A program made the translations under genes and the position numbers. From Chara braunii (taxonomy: Eukaryota; Streptophyta; Charophyceae; Charales; Characeae), in contig BFEA01000865.1 of assembly GCA_003427395.1 (NCBI GenBank), forward strand, positions 104,596 to 135,279: 30,684 nt of DNA, written 5' to 3'. Below, piece by piece: positions 1 through 10,015 of the stretch; the first letter of the stretch is position 1, and every line of letters begins with the position of its first letter. Under the pieces are notes generated by a model. It ran no database searches, had not been told where the DNA came from, and saw only the letters and a list, made by a program, of their open reading frames with translations.

Positions 1-73
<73 letters not shown>
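1..73. repeat. (TC)n dinucleotide microsatellite
   Basis: An uninterrupted TC run opens the window and grades into imperfect CT-rich DNA up to about 170. It sits at the outer end of Repeat A copy 1. The mirrored copy 2 also ends at a GA/TC run (6525-6565), so the microsatellite may mark the end or target of that repeat. The run is cut by the window edge, so its true length is unknown. Confidence 0.95.
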
Positions 74-74
<1 letters not shown>

Positions 75-1216
75 TCTCTCCCTCTCCGTCTCTCTCTTTC
101 TCTCTTCCATTCTCTCCCCTAAAACCCTTACCTCCTCCTCCCTCCCCTCTTCCTTCTTAGCACGTGACTAACTCTCTCACTTGTTACATTGCCAGGGAAG
201 AACAGTAAAAGAAGCAGCCCTCACTTGGTGGAGAAAGAGGGCAAGGGAGGGGCAGCCGGTCCCTTGCGCCACCAAGAAGGAGAAAAAGGGAAGTCTTTGA
301 GGGAATTGGGAAGGCAAGGAAGGCGAAAGGAAGAGAGTTTGGCACAAGGTCAGTTGACTCAACCATTCCCCCGACTGCATGACTAAGGAGAATGCATGGC
401 TTGAATGTGAAGGGAAGGGAAAGTTGAAGGAACCTTGGGAGGGAAAGGGACTTAGACTTGCGGGAAGGGCAATGTGTTGACCCCAATGGGGGATTGTATT
501 GGTCTTTGCTTTGTGTGGGACTGTGCAGGTGAGTAGCTTAAATGGCTTGAGCGGGATTGGGTCCGGGATTCGCAAGCGAAAGGGAAGCATGAGGATCCGA
601 CCGAGAAGGCCACGGGCTTAGCATAAACCTCGATGCGGGTGGGCCTTGGTATAGAATGCATGGGGAAGAGGGCAAGGAAAAGAGGGTGTGACTCGGCATG
701 ATGAGTGTGTGTCTTGACTCCTGGCATGCAATGTGGAAGCACTAAGGGCTAGCGACGGATATGTGAATATAATGCGTGTCTCAAGCCAAAAAAATAGGGC
801 TAGGGGGTGGATGGCCTCGCTGCGCCCCGATGATGCCATAAGGATTGTTGTGCTTAGTGAAAAGGTGCGTGGCCCAAGGATGACGCTTGGCCTACGCACG
901 AAAGAAGAAAATCTCTCAAGGAACCCCCTTGACTGCTTGTGTATTGGAAGGAGCAATTGCCTGGCCACACTTAAATGAATCGAGAAAACGCCAAGAGTGA
1001 CCATAAAGCTACCATCTAACGCGAGAGCAGAGCTACATCCCCNAATGTAAAGCCCTCTCACAAATGGCCCATCCCCATCCATCTCATAGCACTAGGTGGG
1101 GGTGCCCCTGTGACGAACGACCCGCGCCCCGAGCGTTAGCGTGGGCGGGTCGAGCCAAATGGGACCCGCAAAGGGGTCGACTCAGGCTCGAAAGTCTAAC
1201 AGGGTACGGCCCTACA
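74..1216 (-). repeat. Repeat A, copy 1 (inverted relative to copies 2 and 3)
   Basis: This is a non-coding repeat of about 1.15 kb. Read on the minus strand it starts TGTAGGGCCGTACCC at 1216 and continues through the same blocks as 5287-6530 and 17291-18000. Shared blocks include the CACAGGGGCACCCCCACC stretch, the GCTCCTTCCAAT stretch and the outer segment around CAATGTAAC. The outer end runs into the TC microsatellite. The inner end starts with TG, as an LTR would, and is locally palindromic, but I found no protein domain, PBS or matching partner end. It could be a solo LTR, the inverted terminal repeat of a larger element enclosing the PLE, or a PLE terminal repeat. Short reading frames here are not conserved as protein. 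The single N at 1043 falls where copy 2 is contiguous. Confidence 0.75.
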
Positions 1217-1420
1217 CCGGTACCGCGTCAGTTTGGCCTGCTCGGCCTGGGCCCTACCCGGCTATACAGCATCTAGACCGTCTCTACAGCCCAAGGCCCA
1301 GATGGGTCTGCTGTCCTAGTGATAGTCCGGGTCTACTAAGGGCAGTAACGGCTAAGGGGAACTCGGGCCTGCAATTTTCGTGTAAATTGCAGATATGTCC
1401 CTCACGAATTTCCCTCAGGG
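1217..1420. other. Spacer between Repeat A and PLE; nothing recognised
   Basis: GC-rich sequence of about 200 bases without a convincing reading frame. It may be the 5' untranslated part of the downstream Penelope-like element, but I see no signal that proves it. Confidence 0.4.
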
Positions 1421-1559
1421 TTGGACCGGCGGTTAGTCCCTAACACAAACAAAATTACGAATATGACCCTAAGACACGACTATACAACCTCGCAGTCGGA
1501 TCTCGGCAGCAGAAATCAGCAAGTCATTGGAGAAGCGAGGAAACGCGACTACGATAGCC

Positions 1560-2230
1560 CGAGGAAGATTGAAGGTTACTGGCGGAGCACCGAAGTTGGA
1601 GTAACCCAACATCAAAGGACTAGGACCTGACAAGAAGTACTACGGGAGTTGGCTAGAGAATGGGAAGTCGAAGAGGTGATGGATATGGAAGACGAGACGA
1701 CTACAGAGGTTATGAAAGCGACGGACGGGACAGAGGTGGGAGTAGAGGAATGGATGATCGAAGAGACAAAAGGGATGAAAGGATGGCTTGATCTTCCGAG
1801 GACCATGGGGGAAGAAAGTACGGAGGAGGAGGGAGATCTGTCAAATGTTACGAGTGTGGGGAGTATGGGCACTGTAAGAGTCAGTGCCCCCGAAACCAAG
1901 GGAGGTATGGAGGAGGAGGTGGACATGCGATAGGTAGGGAGTTGGAGGAATCACTTAGCTCCGTGGGGAAGTTGGCTAAGTTTCTATTTGACTAGAAACA
2001 GGAGAAAGAGAACGCAAAAAAGGAGGCGGAGGAAAAAAGGAAAAAGGAAGAAGAAAAAGAGGAGGCTGCGAGGACCGAGTTGAAAAAGAATCAGGTGAAG
2101 GAAGAGAAAGAAAAGAGAAGGCAGTGAGAAATGAAGAAGATGCTTGCCGAACAACGAGAAGAGTATCAGGAACCGCTCGACAAAATTGTGAAAGAGCTGA
2201 AAGGGACAACAATCGCCAGAAAGGTAAAGG
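1560..2230 (+). pseudogene. PLE N-terminal part: CCHC zinc knuckle and coiled coil
   Basis: In the frame of 1846, a Gly/Arg/Asp-rich stretch leads to CYECGEYGHCKSQC (1846-1887), a perfect C-X2-C-X4-H-X4-C knuckle of the kind that binds RNA or single-stranded DNA in retroelement proteins. Next comes a Lys/Glu-rich helix of about 70 residues (about 1970-2180) that looks like a coiled coil. Three in-frame stops interrupt it: TGA near 1790, TAG near 1993 and TGA near 2127. Near 2225 the reading continues in another frame, marking a small indel. It is likely the nucleic-acid-binding N-terminus of the PLE protein. No host gene with this layout comes to mind, and the downstream GIY-YIG and RT make a retroelement origin the simplest reading. 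Confidence 0.65.
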
Positions 2231-2765
2231 GAAAGAGTTGGTCATACCCTCATCAAGTTCCAAGGACGACGAAGCTTCTGAAGAGGAAACACCGCTAAAA
2301 GATAAACGGAAAAGGAGAGAGTCCCTAGATCAGGTGGCTGACAGCCCACCCGTGGTCACTCAAGCTAAAACTGGAAGAGGTGGAGACGCGGCAACTCCGT
2401 CGAGCTCGAGATCGAGGAAGGGTAGGGGTCGTCCAACGAAGGCCGAAGCTCAAGCAACAAGAATGGCGTTGGGGCAGGATCCTTGGGAGGGAGTCCCGAT
2501 GGGGTAGAAATACGCAACCGGAAGTGCGTATCGCAAGCGATGAGAAAAACTCTAGCTTCTTTATCCGAAGACATTAAAACAGATGTGCCAAGGAGCGGGG
2601 GTATCGTTCTATGATACGAACGATGCGGATGATATCTTGACGGAGCTGCAAGTAACTTACTGCTTTAGAGGTAAGCGCGTGCCAAATTCAGCAACAGGAA
2701 GGTTGGGTAAAGACGAGCAGATAAGGGGTGAGTCAGAAGAGCGAGGAGAAGAAGTCAACGACTAG
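2226..2765 (+). pseudogene. PLE linker: Ser-rich, basic, AT-hook-like segment
   Basis: The frame of 2124 gives a Lys-Gly start, a run of serines followed by acidic residues, then a Lys/Arg-rich tract ending in RKGRGRPTKAEAQA (about 2415-2455). GRGRP is the core of an AT-hook, a minor-groove DNA-binding motif. A stop occurs at about 2505. The same frame resumes at 2583-2765 with a segment that includes the words VPNSATGRLGKD. This part probably helps the PLE protein bind DNA or localise to the nucleus. Assignment is by position between the zinc knuckle and GIY-YIG, with moderate confidence. Confidence 0.55.
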
Positions 2766-2837
2766 GCAGACACCAACATGGGACTTGTGGTTTGAGTTCC
2801 TTGCTTGCAGGAGGTGGTGTAGGCTCAGTAAGAGAGC

Positions 2838-3404
2838 GAAGACCTTAAGGTCGCTCGTGGAGAGTATTCTACGGAACATTTTGGTGTTGCTCTTGAAAAC
2901 GAGATCAAATGGGGAAGAAAATACGTAGAATGCCTTTGGGAAATAATCACGAATGAGAGAGGAAGGTGGAATAGTCCAAGCTCTTGTGTGTATGTGTTGT
3001 TGGACCCACGATGTAGATTAACCTACGTCGGAAAAACGAAGAGGACGCTATTCGAAAGGTGGTCAGAGCATGTCAGAAGGACGGAGGCGAAAGACGATCT
3101 GAGGGGGAACAAGTTGTATGCATGGTTAAGAAAATGGGGATGGGATACATATGTGGCACTTCCGATCGCGTTGCCAGATCCAGATGAGCTGGTGAGTTTG
3201 GAAGAGAGGGTGATCAGGAGATGGACTCCGGCCTTAAACGTGAACGGTTGGAAAGACGAGCAGATAGGAGGAAGAAGAAGAAGGGTAGGAAAGGAAGCAG
3301 AGAAAGAGGAACGAAGAGGAAGAAGTACTACGAGGATGAGAAGGTGGTTCGGTTTAGCGCAGGGTAGATTAAGAAGAGCGTTAAACTATCCGAGGTCATC
3401 TTAA
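2838..3404 (+). pseudogene. GIY-YIG endonuclease domain of the PLE
   Basis: The reading frame is open from about 2838 to the stop at 3402-3404, upstream of the first ATG at 2988. GIY-YIG landmarks are in order: VYVLL (the 'GIY' strand, about 2985), TYVGKT (the 'YIG' strand, about 3022), the catalytic arginine in FERWSEH (about 3053), the metal-binding glutamate in SLEERVI (about 3200) and the conserved PALN (about 3230). In PLEs this nuclease nicks target DNA so RT can prime from it. The core looks intact here. It is followed by a basic tail rich in Arg and Lys. The frame is the same as the linker before it (2583-2765), but RT further on lies in another frame, so an indel occurred between 3404 and 3614. 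Stops at 2763-2834 break the link to the upstream linker. Confidence 0.8.
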
Positions 3405-3613
3405 GTCTTAAGGGTAAGCGGGACCATGATGTTATCTCGAGTGGTGGAAAAATTTGGGGAGAAGAATGAAGCATTATCAAACGAATGTTCGGGGACTCTG
3501 ATGTTGCCTTTCAAGGATCTTGCGAGAAGTTGAAGGGACCCAAGAAACATTTTGAAGAAGGAGGCCTGGTCAAGCTGCTGAGAGTACGTGAGTAAAAGTC
3601 GGGGAACCCGACC

Positions 3614-5286
3614 ATGAATAAACTCCTATATCAAGTAATGAAGCAACTGTGGGCTAAGAAGAAGATGGAAAGGCTCGGGCTGGACGAGCTGGCCGAGCTA
3701 TTCTGCAATATAAGGAGTTTTGCAAGAAAAGAATCGAGAAAGACTTTGAAAAATATTGTTGACGGAGTAGCGAAGAAGAAGTTTCAGATCAGTTTTCATA
3801 GAAGGATAGTGGTAGGGGTTAAGTATGATGAGAGGATATTGAGGCCGGGATTAAGGAAGGTAATGTTGGGAAAGATCGACGATCAATATGGCTCGGGTAC
3901 AGTATCGAAGCTGCATCGTTAGAAACTCTGAGTCGGCTGGCGTAAAAACCAAACGATCAGGGATATTCTGCATAACCATCGACAGTTCAGTTGTCAGATG
4001 GCAGTTGTTTGCGAATGCGCAAACCTTAACCTCCCGAAAGAAGGGGGGCACGTGGGGTTCAAATTAAGTACGAGGAGCGACGTCGACAAGAGAATACTCA
4101 ACACGAAGAACGTGGTGCACTCAGTGGACTGTGACAGGAAGGAGATAGCCCTCTGTCGAGAACTGAACAAAGAGATGTTGAAGATTGAGATCGATAGTCC
4201 ATGGTCTCTGCAACAAGCCACAAGCTCCATTGTGTTCGAAGGAGGAAACAGGGATAGGTTAATTGACAAGGTGCAGGAGGTGAAGAAGAGATGGGAAGGA
4301 CTGGTGTTCTGTCCAATGGATAAAAACCCAGCGGAAACGATGGTGATGTGCCCGAAAGTGTATGTCAATGGGATGGGAAAAATGTTCTGGGGGAACGATT
4401 CCTTTGAAGTGGTCTGGAGACAGGAGGAGGAAGTAATGGCACAATAAAAAAGGGACTTTGTGAAAAGGGGATTGGCGAGAATTGGGAAATGGGAAAACAA
4501 AGGAACATGGGGGAAGGCATATGTACTGCCAAAAAACAAGGACCACACGAAGTTCCGTCCGATCTCACCGTCGTTCCCGGAATCTACGAAGACGGCCAAC
4601 CAACGGGTGGCCAAGGCTCTCAACTTTCTTCTGTTTTCGCTCCCAAAGGCACGACACTTTAATCTTCGTGCGACGAATCTGCTCTAGACGAAGTTGGATG
4701 ACGTGAACACATGGGCTGCAAAAATGAAGGACGGAGAGTTGATGGGAGTATCTTACGACATCAAAAAGATGTTTAGTAAGCTACCCCACAACTCGATAAG
4801 AGAAGCCGTTGAATGGATACTTACCATGTTTGAGGTAAAGGGAAGGAAGTTTGCGAAAGTAAGAACAAGAGGAAAGGGAGCAACGTTTGGGGAGAAACGA
4901 GGAAACGAAGGCTGGATAAAAGTCGAGTTGTCGGACATCAGACAAATGGTTGATTTCGATCTGAGAAACACCTTTATCAGCGCCTCGGATCGATTGGTAA
5001 GGCAAAAGAAAGGAATCCCGATGGGAAAATCAAGTAGTCCTCCTACAGCGTGCATTCTTTGTGCCTTCTTCGAGTCAAAGTTTTTACAGGGCTTAAAGGC
5101 TAAGGCTTAATTAGTTAAGGGAATCAGGTAGACGACGTCTCGCTGTTTGTTTGGAAGAAGTGGGGAGTGAAGGGTCGTCTGGAAGTTGACGAAATTTTGA
5201 GGGAATTTGAAAAATGCTATGATGAGAAGTTGGTGTTGAAAAGAACTGACGAAGGGAAGGGTGAGTGGAATTTCCTAGGTTGTCGG
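3614..5286 (+). pseudogene. Penelope-type reverse transcriptase, broken
   Basis: One reading frame runs from 3614 to 5110, interrupted by in-frame stops at 3920-3922, 4445-4447, 4685-4687 and 5108-5110. A small indel then shifts it before the catalytic box. PLE landmarks are GHVGFKLSTRSDVD (about 4047), FCPMDKNPAETMVMCPKVY (about 4306-4362), GKAYVLPKNKD (about 4513), motif A SYDIKKMFSKLPH (about 4752), motif B GIPMGKSSSPP (about 5012), motif C VDDVSLFVW (5128-5154) and the WNFLGC box (about 5267). The catalytic aspartates of motifs A and C are present. The enzyme would copy element RNA at the nicked target. Sequence after the FLG box is missing because Repeat A starts at 5287. The motif words are PLE-specific and distinguish it from the LTR-type RT on the other strand of this window. 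Confidence 0.8.
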
Positions 5287-6522
5287 TGTAGGGCCGTACC
5301 CTATTAGACTTTCGAGCCTGAGTCGACCCCACTGCGGGTCCCTGTTGGCTCTGCTCCGCCCACACTCATGGTCAGGGCACGGAGCATTCGTCACAGGGGC
5401 ACCCCCACCTAGTGCTTTGAGATGAATGGGGATGGGTCATTCTGCGAGAGAGCTTCGACATTGGGGATGTAGCTCTGCCCTCTTGCCCGATGGTAGACTC
5501 GCCAAAACTTTTCGTCAATCGCGATTTTCCTTGATGCTTTGAGGTGTGATCATGCAATTGCTCCTTCCAATAATCCGGCAGTCCAGGGGGTTTATTGAAA
5601 GTCTTTCTTCTTTTATGCGTAGGGTCAAGCGTCATCCGTGGGTCATGCATGCATTCACTAGACAGGAGCCCTCAAAACCTTGCTGAGCGTGCGGTCGCCC
5701 TTCGGCTCGGGCCTGCGAACCATGTCTTGCGGTCCCCCTATGCCTCCCTAGGGCTTTGTCGGCATCCCTCTTTGGCCATCCTACCCGTGACGTTCATTGT
5801 CGTATACATCATGCATGTTTTTCCCTTGTCCAGTTTGTCCAAAGTCTTTATTTTAGTCGAGGCGGCCGCCTTGGCCGCCTTATGCCTTGCGATTTGCTAT
5901 GGCCGACTTTGTTGTGCACAAACATGGCCAAGAACTTAGTCAAGGGCAAGGGTTAAGTCCACAACCCGTTTGACCTCAGTCCCACTTTCTCCTCGCCGCC
6001 CGGCATGCCCGAGACCCATTCCCGCTCAATGACCCCTTAGGCTACCTACCTGCACATCCAACACAATTTATGCAAAGCATCCCCCACATGGAGTCAACAC
6101 ATAATCCCTCCCATAAGCCTAAGTTCATTTTTCCTTAGCCCTTTGTGCTTTCCTTTTCCTTCCTCAATTCAGGCCACTCTCTTCCCTTAGTCATGCAGTC
6201 GAGGTAATGGTTGAGTCAACTGACCTTGCTTTAAGCACCAATTCTCTCTAGTCCTTCTTCCAGACTTGCCTCCTCCCAATTTCTCAAATGCCCCTTTCCT
6301 TTCCTTCTTGGCGGCACAAGGGACCAGCAGCCCTTCCCTCGCCCACTTTCTCCACCAAGCGAGGACCAAATCCTTTCCCTGACAATGTAACAGGTGAGTG
6401 GGGGAGGGTTAGTTATATGTCGAGAGGGGATAGGGGGAGGAGGTAAGGTCAAGGTTTTAGCATGTGGGAGAAGGATGACGACGGGGAGAGGGCGGCGGCG
6501 GTGAACGAAGAAGAAGAGGAGG

Positions 6523-6530
<8 letters not shown>
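5287..6530 (+). repeat. Repeat A, copy 2
   Basis: Starts TGTAGGGCCGTACCC immediately after the truncated PLE reverse transcriptase and runs to the GA microsatellite at 6525-6565. It is the mirror image of copy 1 over its whole length, including the outer CAATGTAAC segment (about 6384) and the purine-rich stretch before the microsatellite. Together the two copies flank the PLE as long inverted repeats. No coding domain is recognised. The same start abuts a different part of a PLE at 17291, which argues that the repeat has its own fixed end. Confidence 0.75.

Positions 6531-6565
<35 letters not shown>
6525..6565. repeat. (GA)n microsatellite
   Basis: A pure GA run of about 40 bases at the outer end of Repeat A copy 2. 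It is the mirror counterpart of the TC run at the window start. Confidence 0.95.
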
Positions 6566-6568
<3 letters not shown>

Positions 6569-6699
6569 CCTACTTCTAATCAACTCAACCCCTACTTGTC
6601 CCATCGTTCTTCCTGAGGTTCTCCTTCTACACCTCGCTTCGTTGCGCCCCTTTGGTCATGGCCTTTGGTTGGTGAATGAGATGAAGGGGGAAAGGGGGC

Positions 6700-7365
6700 G
6701 CGAGGCGGTTGGATATGGAGGATGGTTGAAGACGATGGAGGAGGAAGGTGGTGCGAGGTGGTCAGCTATGGAGGATGGTTGAAGGTGATGGAGGAGGAAG
6801 ATTGTGGGGGGGGGGTCGGCTATGGAGGATGGTTGAAGATGATGGAGGAGGAAGAAGGGGCGAGGTGGTTGGTTATGGTGGATGGGTGAAAAAGATGGAG
6901 GAGGAAGAAGGGGCGAGGTGGTTGGTTATGGTGGATGGGTGAAGAAGATGGAGGACGAAGATGGTGCGAGGTGGTTGGCTATGGTGGATGGGTGAAGAAG
7001 ATGGAGGAGGAAGATGGTGCGAGGTGGTTGGCTATGGTGGATGGATGAAGAAGATGGAGGAGNTGGGTGAAGAAGATGGAGGAGGAAGATGGTGCGAGGT
7101 GGTTGGCTATGGTGGATGGATGAAGAAGATGGAGGAGGAAGATTGTGTGAGGTGGTTGACTATGGTGGATGGGTGAAAAAGATGGAAGAGGAAGATGGTG
7201 CGAGGTGGTTGGCTATGGTGGATGGGTGAAGAAGATGGAGGAGGAAGATGGTGCGAGGTGGTCGGCTATGGTGGATGGGTGAAGAAGATGGAGAAGGAAG
7301 ATGGTGTGAGGCGGTTAGCTATGGTGGAGGGGTGAAGAAGATGGAGGAAGATGGTGTGAAGTGTC
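6700..7365 (+). repeat. 53-bp minisatellite, about 12 units
   Basis: The GGCTATGGTGGATGGGTGAA core returns every 53 bases (for example near 7105, 7158, 7211 and 7264), joined by GATGGAGGAGGAAGATGGTG. Early units (6700-6860) are the most diverged. A single N at 7063 sits inside the array, so unit count is uncertain. Since 53 is not a multiple of three, the Gly/Trp/Glu-rich frames across it change from unit to unit and are not a protein. One lone unit at 29580-29631 precedes the other Repeat B copy, showing the array grew from one unit of that repeat. Confidence 0.9.
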
Positions 7366-8077
7366 CGATATCAGGCTTCATCTCCCTAAGTTTTCCCTTG
7401 TCCCGGATTCAAAGAAAGTTCAGACTTGCAGCACTAGTCCTACATCAGATATGCAGAAAACACAGACTTGCAAAAATCACAGACTTTGCAGATCTGCAGA
7501 TCTGCAGATTTTGCAAATTTTGCAGGTTTTGTCGTTTTTGCCTAAGGAGGGAGAACCGGAAAACACAGGCTTGCATTTCCTAACCTAAACGAGGTCAGAA
7601 TCATTCCTATTTTGGTGGGTTCTCTGTTTGTCCTTTATGGAAGCACCCTACCAAGTTTGGTCGGATTCCATCGTCGTTTGCCCCTACTTGCCGTTTTCGG
7701 GCACCGTCCGGGCCTCAAGGTGAACAGTTCGGTGAAGTTTATTTTCCGTTTTTGCAGAAAAATGGACTCAGATGATCTGCAGGGTCTGCAGGTCATCTGT
7801 TTATGCCTAGGATATGAGGTCTGAGAAGTCCCAGCCCTCCTATCCCTGGTTTGGTGGAACTTGGCCAAAGTGCCCCTCGGTCGCATTCGCCCCTTAGTCC
7901 CGTTTTCAGACCGGCCCGTGCTCCGGGTTTTTGGCCATTGGTTTTTCAGCGGCAGCAGCCGCAGCAAGGGACTCAGCCAGTCATCATCAGCAGCAACAAC
8001 AGCAGTCCTAGTAGAGAAAACAATCATTTTCCTTACATCCTACTTACCTCGTTTGATTAGAACACGGGGGGGGGGTG
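7366..8077 (+). repeat. Repeat B, copy 1
   Basis: Follows the minisatellite and is shared with 29632-30684. Common blocks are CTAAGTTTTCCCTTGTC (about 7387), the ATCTGCAGATTTTGCA tract (about 7490-7520), GGAAGCACCCTACCAA (about 7638), the GTCCGGGCC block (about 7707) and the ACCTGCAG region (about 7785). It ends in a CAG-rich stretch (7950-8010) and a G run at 8067-8076. The CAG-rich part could be the decayed start of a glutamine-rich reading frame, but stops interrupt it in both copies. The layout suggests the untranslated leader plus start codon region of an unidentified retroelement; this is inference. Confidence 0.65.
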
Positions 8078-9172
8078 TCTCACTAGGCCATGTGTGTGTC
8101 AAGCCGATTAATCAAGGATGAATCGGACTATTACCAAGTGTATGAAATGGACAAAGCAAGAGTGTAACACACGCATATGAGTAGTGGAACAGCCAAGGAT
8201 GAAACGGACTATCACCAAGTGTGTGAAATGCACAAAGCAAGAGTATGACTAGTGAGAACACATGCCTATTGACTAGCGGAACAACCAAGGATGAATCGGA
8301 CTATCACCAAGTGTATGGAATGGCCAAAGCAAGAGTGTGACTAGTGAGAACACATGCATATGACTAGTGGAACAACCAAAGATGAATCGGACTATTACCA
8401 AGTGTGTGAAATGCACAAAGCAAGAGTGTGACTAGTGAGAACACATGCATATGACAAGTGGAACAGCCAAGGATGAATCGGACTATCACCGAGTGTGTGA
8501 TATGCACAAAGCAAGAGTGTGACTAGTGAGAACACATGCATATGAGTAGTGGAACAGCCAAGGATGAATCGGACTATCACCAAGTGTGTGAAATGCACCA
8601 AGCAAGAGTGTGACTAGTGAGAACATATGCATATGACTAGTGGAACAACCAAGGATGAGTCGGACTATCACCAAGTGTGTGAAATGCACAAAGCAAGAGT
8701 GTGACTAGTGAGAACACATGCATATGACTAGTGGAACAGCCAAAGATGAATCGGACTATCACCAAATGTGTGAAATGCACAAGGCAAGAGTGTGACTAGT
8801 GAGAACACATGCATATTACTAGTGGAGCAGCCAAGGATGAATTGGGTTAGCACCAAGTGTGTGAAATGCGCAAAGCAAAAGTGTGACTAGTGAGAACACA
8901 TGCATATGACTAGTGGAACAACCAAAGATGAATCGGACTATCACCAAGTGTGTGGAATGCACAAAGCAAGAGTGAGACTAGTGAGAACACATGCATATGA
9001 CTAGTGGAACAACCAAAGATAAATCGGACTATCACCAAGTGTGTGAAATGCACAAGGCAAGAGTGTGACTAGTGAAAACACATGCATATGACTAGTGGAG
9101 TAGCCAAGGATGAATCGGACTATATCACCAAGTGTGTGAAATGCACAAAGCAAGAGTGTGACTAGTGAGAAC
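8078..9172. repeat. 91-bp satellite array, left half (about 12 units)
   Basis: Units of about 91 bases contain GTGAGAACACATGCATATGA, ACTAGTGGAACAACCAA and CGGACTATCACCAAGTGTGT in fixed order. Neighbouring units differ by a few bases. Minus-strand reading frames through it are artefacts of the repeat: 91 is one more than a multiple of three. The array is cut at 9172 by a transposon and resumes at 10622. Confidence 0.92.
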
Positions 9173-9780
9173 CAGAGGTGGCAACTGGGTAACCGTTGCC
9201 CGCACTCGACCGTACCCAACTGTAACCGGCAGGTTATGGGCGGGTACGGGTACCCTTCCGGAGGGGGCCATCGGTATGGGCAGGCATAAATTTTATTTGT
9301 GGATTTAAGGGCAGACACGGTTGCACTACATGGAGATCACGCGCAAGCATGGGCGGGTATTGGCGGTGAAAGGGGAAAAACCGCAGGTATGGGCGGCCAG
9401 GAAAAAAAAAAGCATGGGTACAACCGTTATAGGGTGGTGAAAAAAAAAATCAGATGGGTATGGGTGCATAAGCAATTCTGTTGGGTAACTGTACGTAATA
9501 TCCACCTTCCCCCCTCTTCCCAGGAAAAATTCAGACCGGCGGAGCTGTTTTTTTCTTAGGCACATTTTTTTTCCCTGGCGCGAACGACGAGAAAAAGATT
9601 TCAGGAAATAGTCTCCCAACTTCGAAATTGGAAGGCTCCAACCTCGCCTCAGGGAGTTCCCCCTTGGAAATTGGCCGCCCGTCATGGTTGTACCCGCTGC
9701 CCTTATGTGTGCATGCCACTACATGGCCATCATCTGCTCGCCGGGGTTGTACCCACTCCCGTTCTGTGTGTGCTGCATGG

Positions 9781-9782
<2 letters not shown>

Positions 9783-9853
<71 letters not shown>

Positions 9854-9854
9854 N

Positions 9855-9926
<72 letters not shown>
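9783..9926. repeat. (GA)n microsatellite inside the hAT element
   Basis: A GA run of about 140 bases with an N at 9854, so its true length is unknown. Arg-Glu and Ser-Leu repeat frames over it are artefacts. Confidence 0.95.
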
Positions 9927-9928
<2 letters not shown>

Positions 9929-10015
9929 AGGTAAGTCTCCAACCACGTGGCTAGCCTCACTCTACTTTCATCGATAGGATGAACAAAATCAAATGAATCT
10001 TCCATGAAGGGCAGT

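Larger units (their letters stand above)
1420..5286 (+). mobile_element. Penelope-like element with N-terminal GIY-YIG, decayed, 3'-truncated
   Basis: The order along the strand is a CCHC zinc knuckle (1846-1887), a charged coiled coil, a serine-rich basic linker with a GRGRP AT-hook-like motif (about 2420), a GIY-YIG nuclease (about 2840-3250), then a Penelope-type reverse transcriptase (about 3614-5286). GIY-YIG upstream of RT is the reverse of classical Penelope order and matches the permuted PLE clade described from green algae and protists (Chlamys/Naiad type). The copy is dead. It has several in-frame stops, at least three frameshifts, and stops abruptly at 5286 just after the RT 'FLG' motif, where Repeat A begins. 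A separate thumb-like scrap at 16950-17290 shows what should follow. Family placement rests on motif order and conserved words, not a search. Confidence 0.8.

Noticed and set aside
1612-1926. Ser/Thr-rich minus-strand frame of 104 codons
   Set aside because: Antisense of the PLE zinc-knuckle region, where the plus strand has a perfect CCHC motif.
3994-4623. 209-codon minus-strand frame opposite the PLE RT
   Set aside because: It is the antisense shadow of the RT frame, which carries clear motifs on the plus strand.
6462-7583. Gly/Trp/Glu-rich open frames
   Set aside because: Translation of the 53-bp minisatellite, whose period is not a multiple of three, plus the Repeat B start; no conserved frame.
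8395-9318. Minus-strand frames with repeating HTLVIVRFILGCS-type peptides (also 10554-11419)
   Set aside because: They are translations of the 91-bp satellite; the peptide repeat comes from the DNA repeat and the frame moves at every indel.
9001-9318. Minus-strand frame across the hAT left end
   Set aside because: It joins satellite to transposon across the insertion point, so it cannot be a conserved gene.
9628-9977. Arg-Glu or Ser-Leu repeat proteins
   Set aside because: Pure translation of the GA microsatellite, with an N inside.
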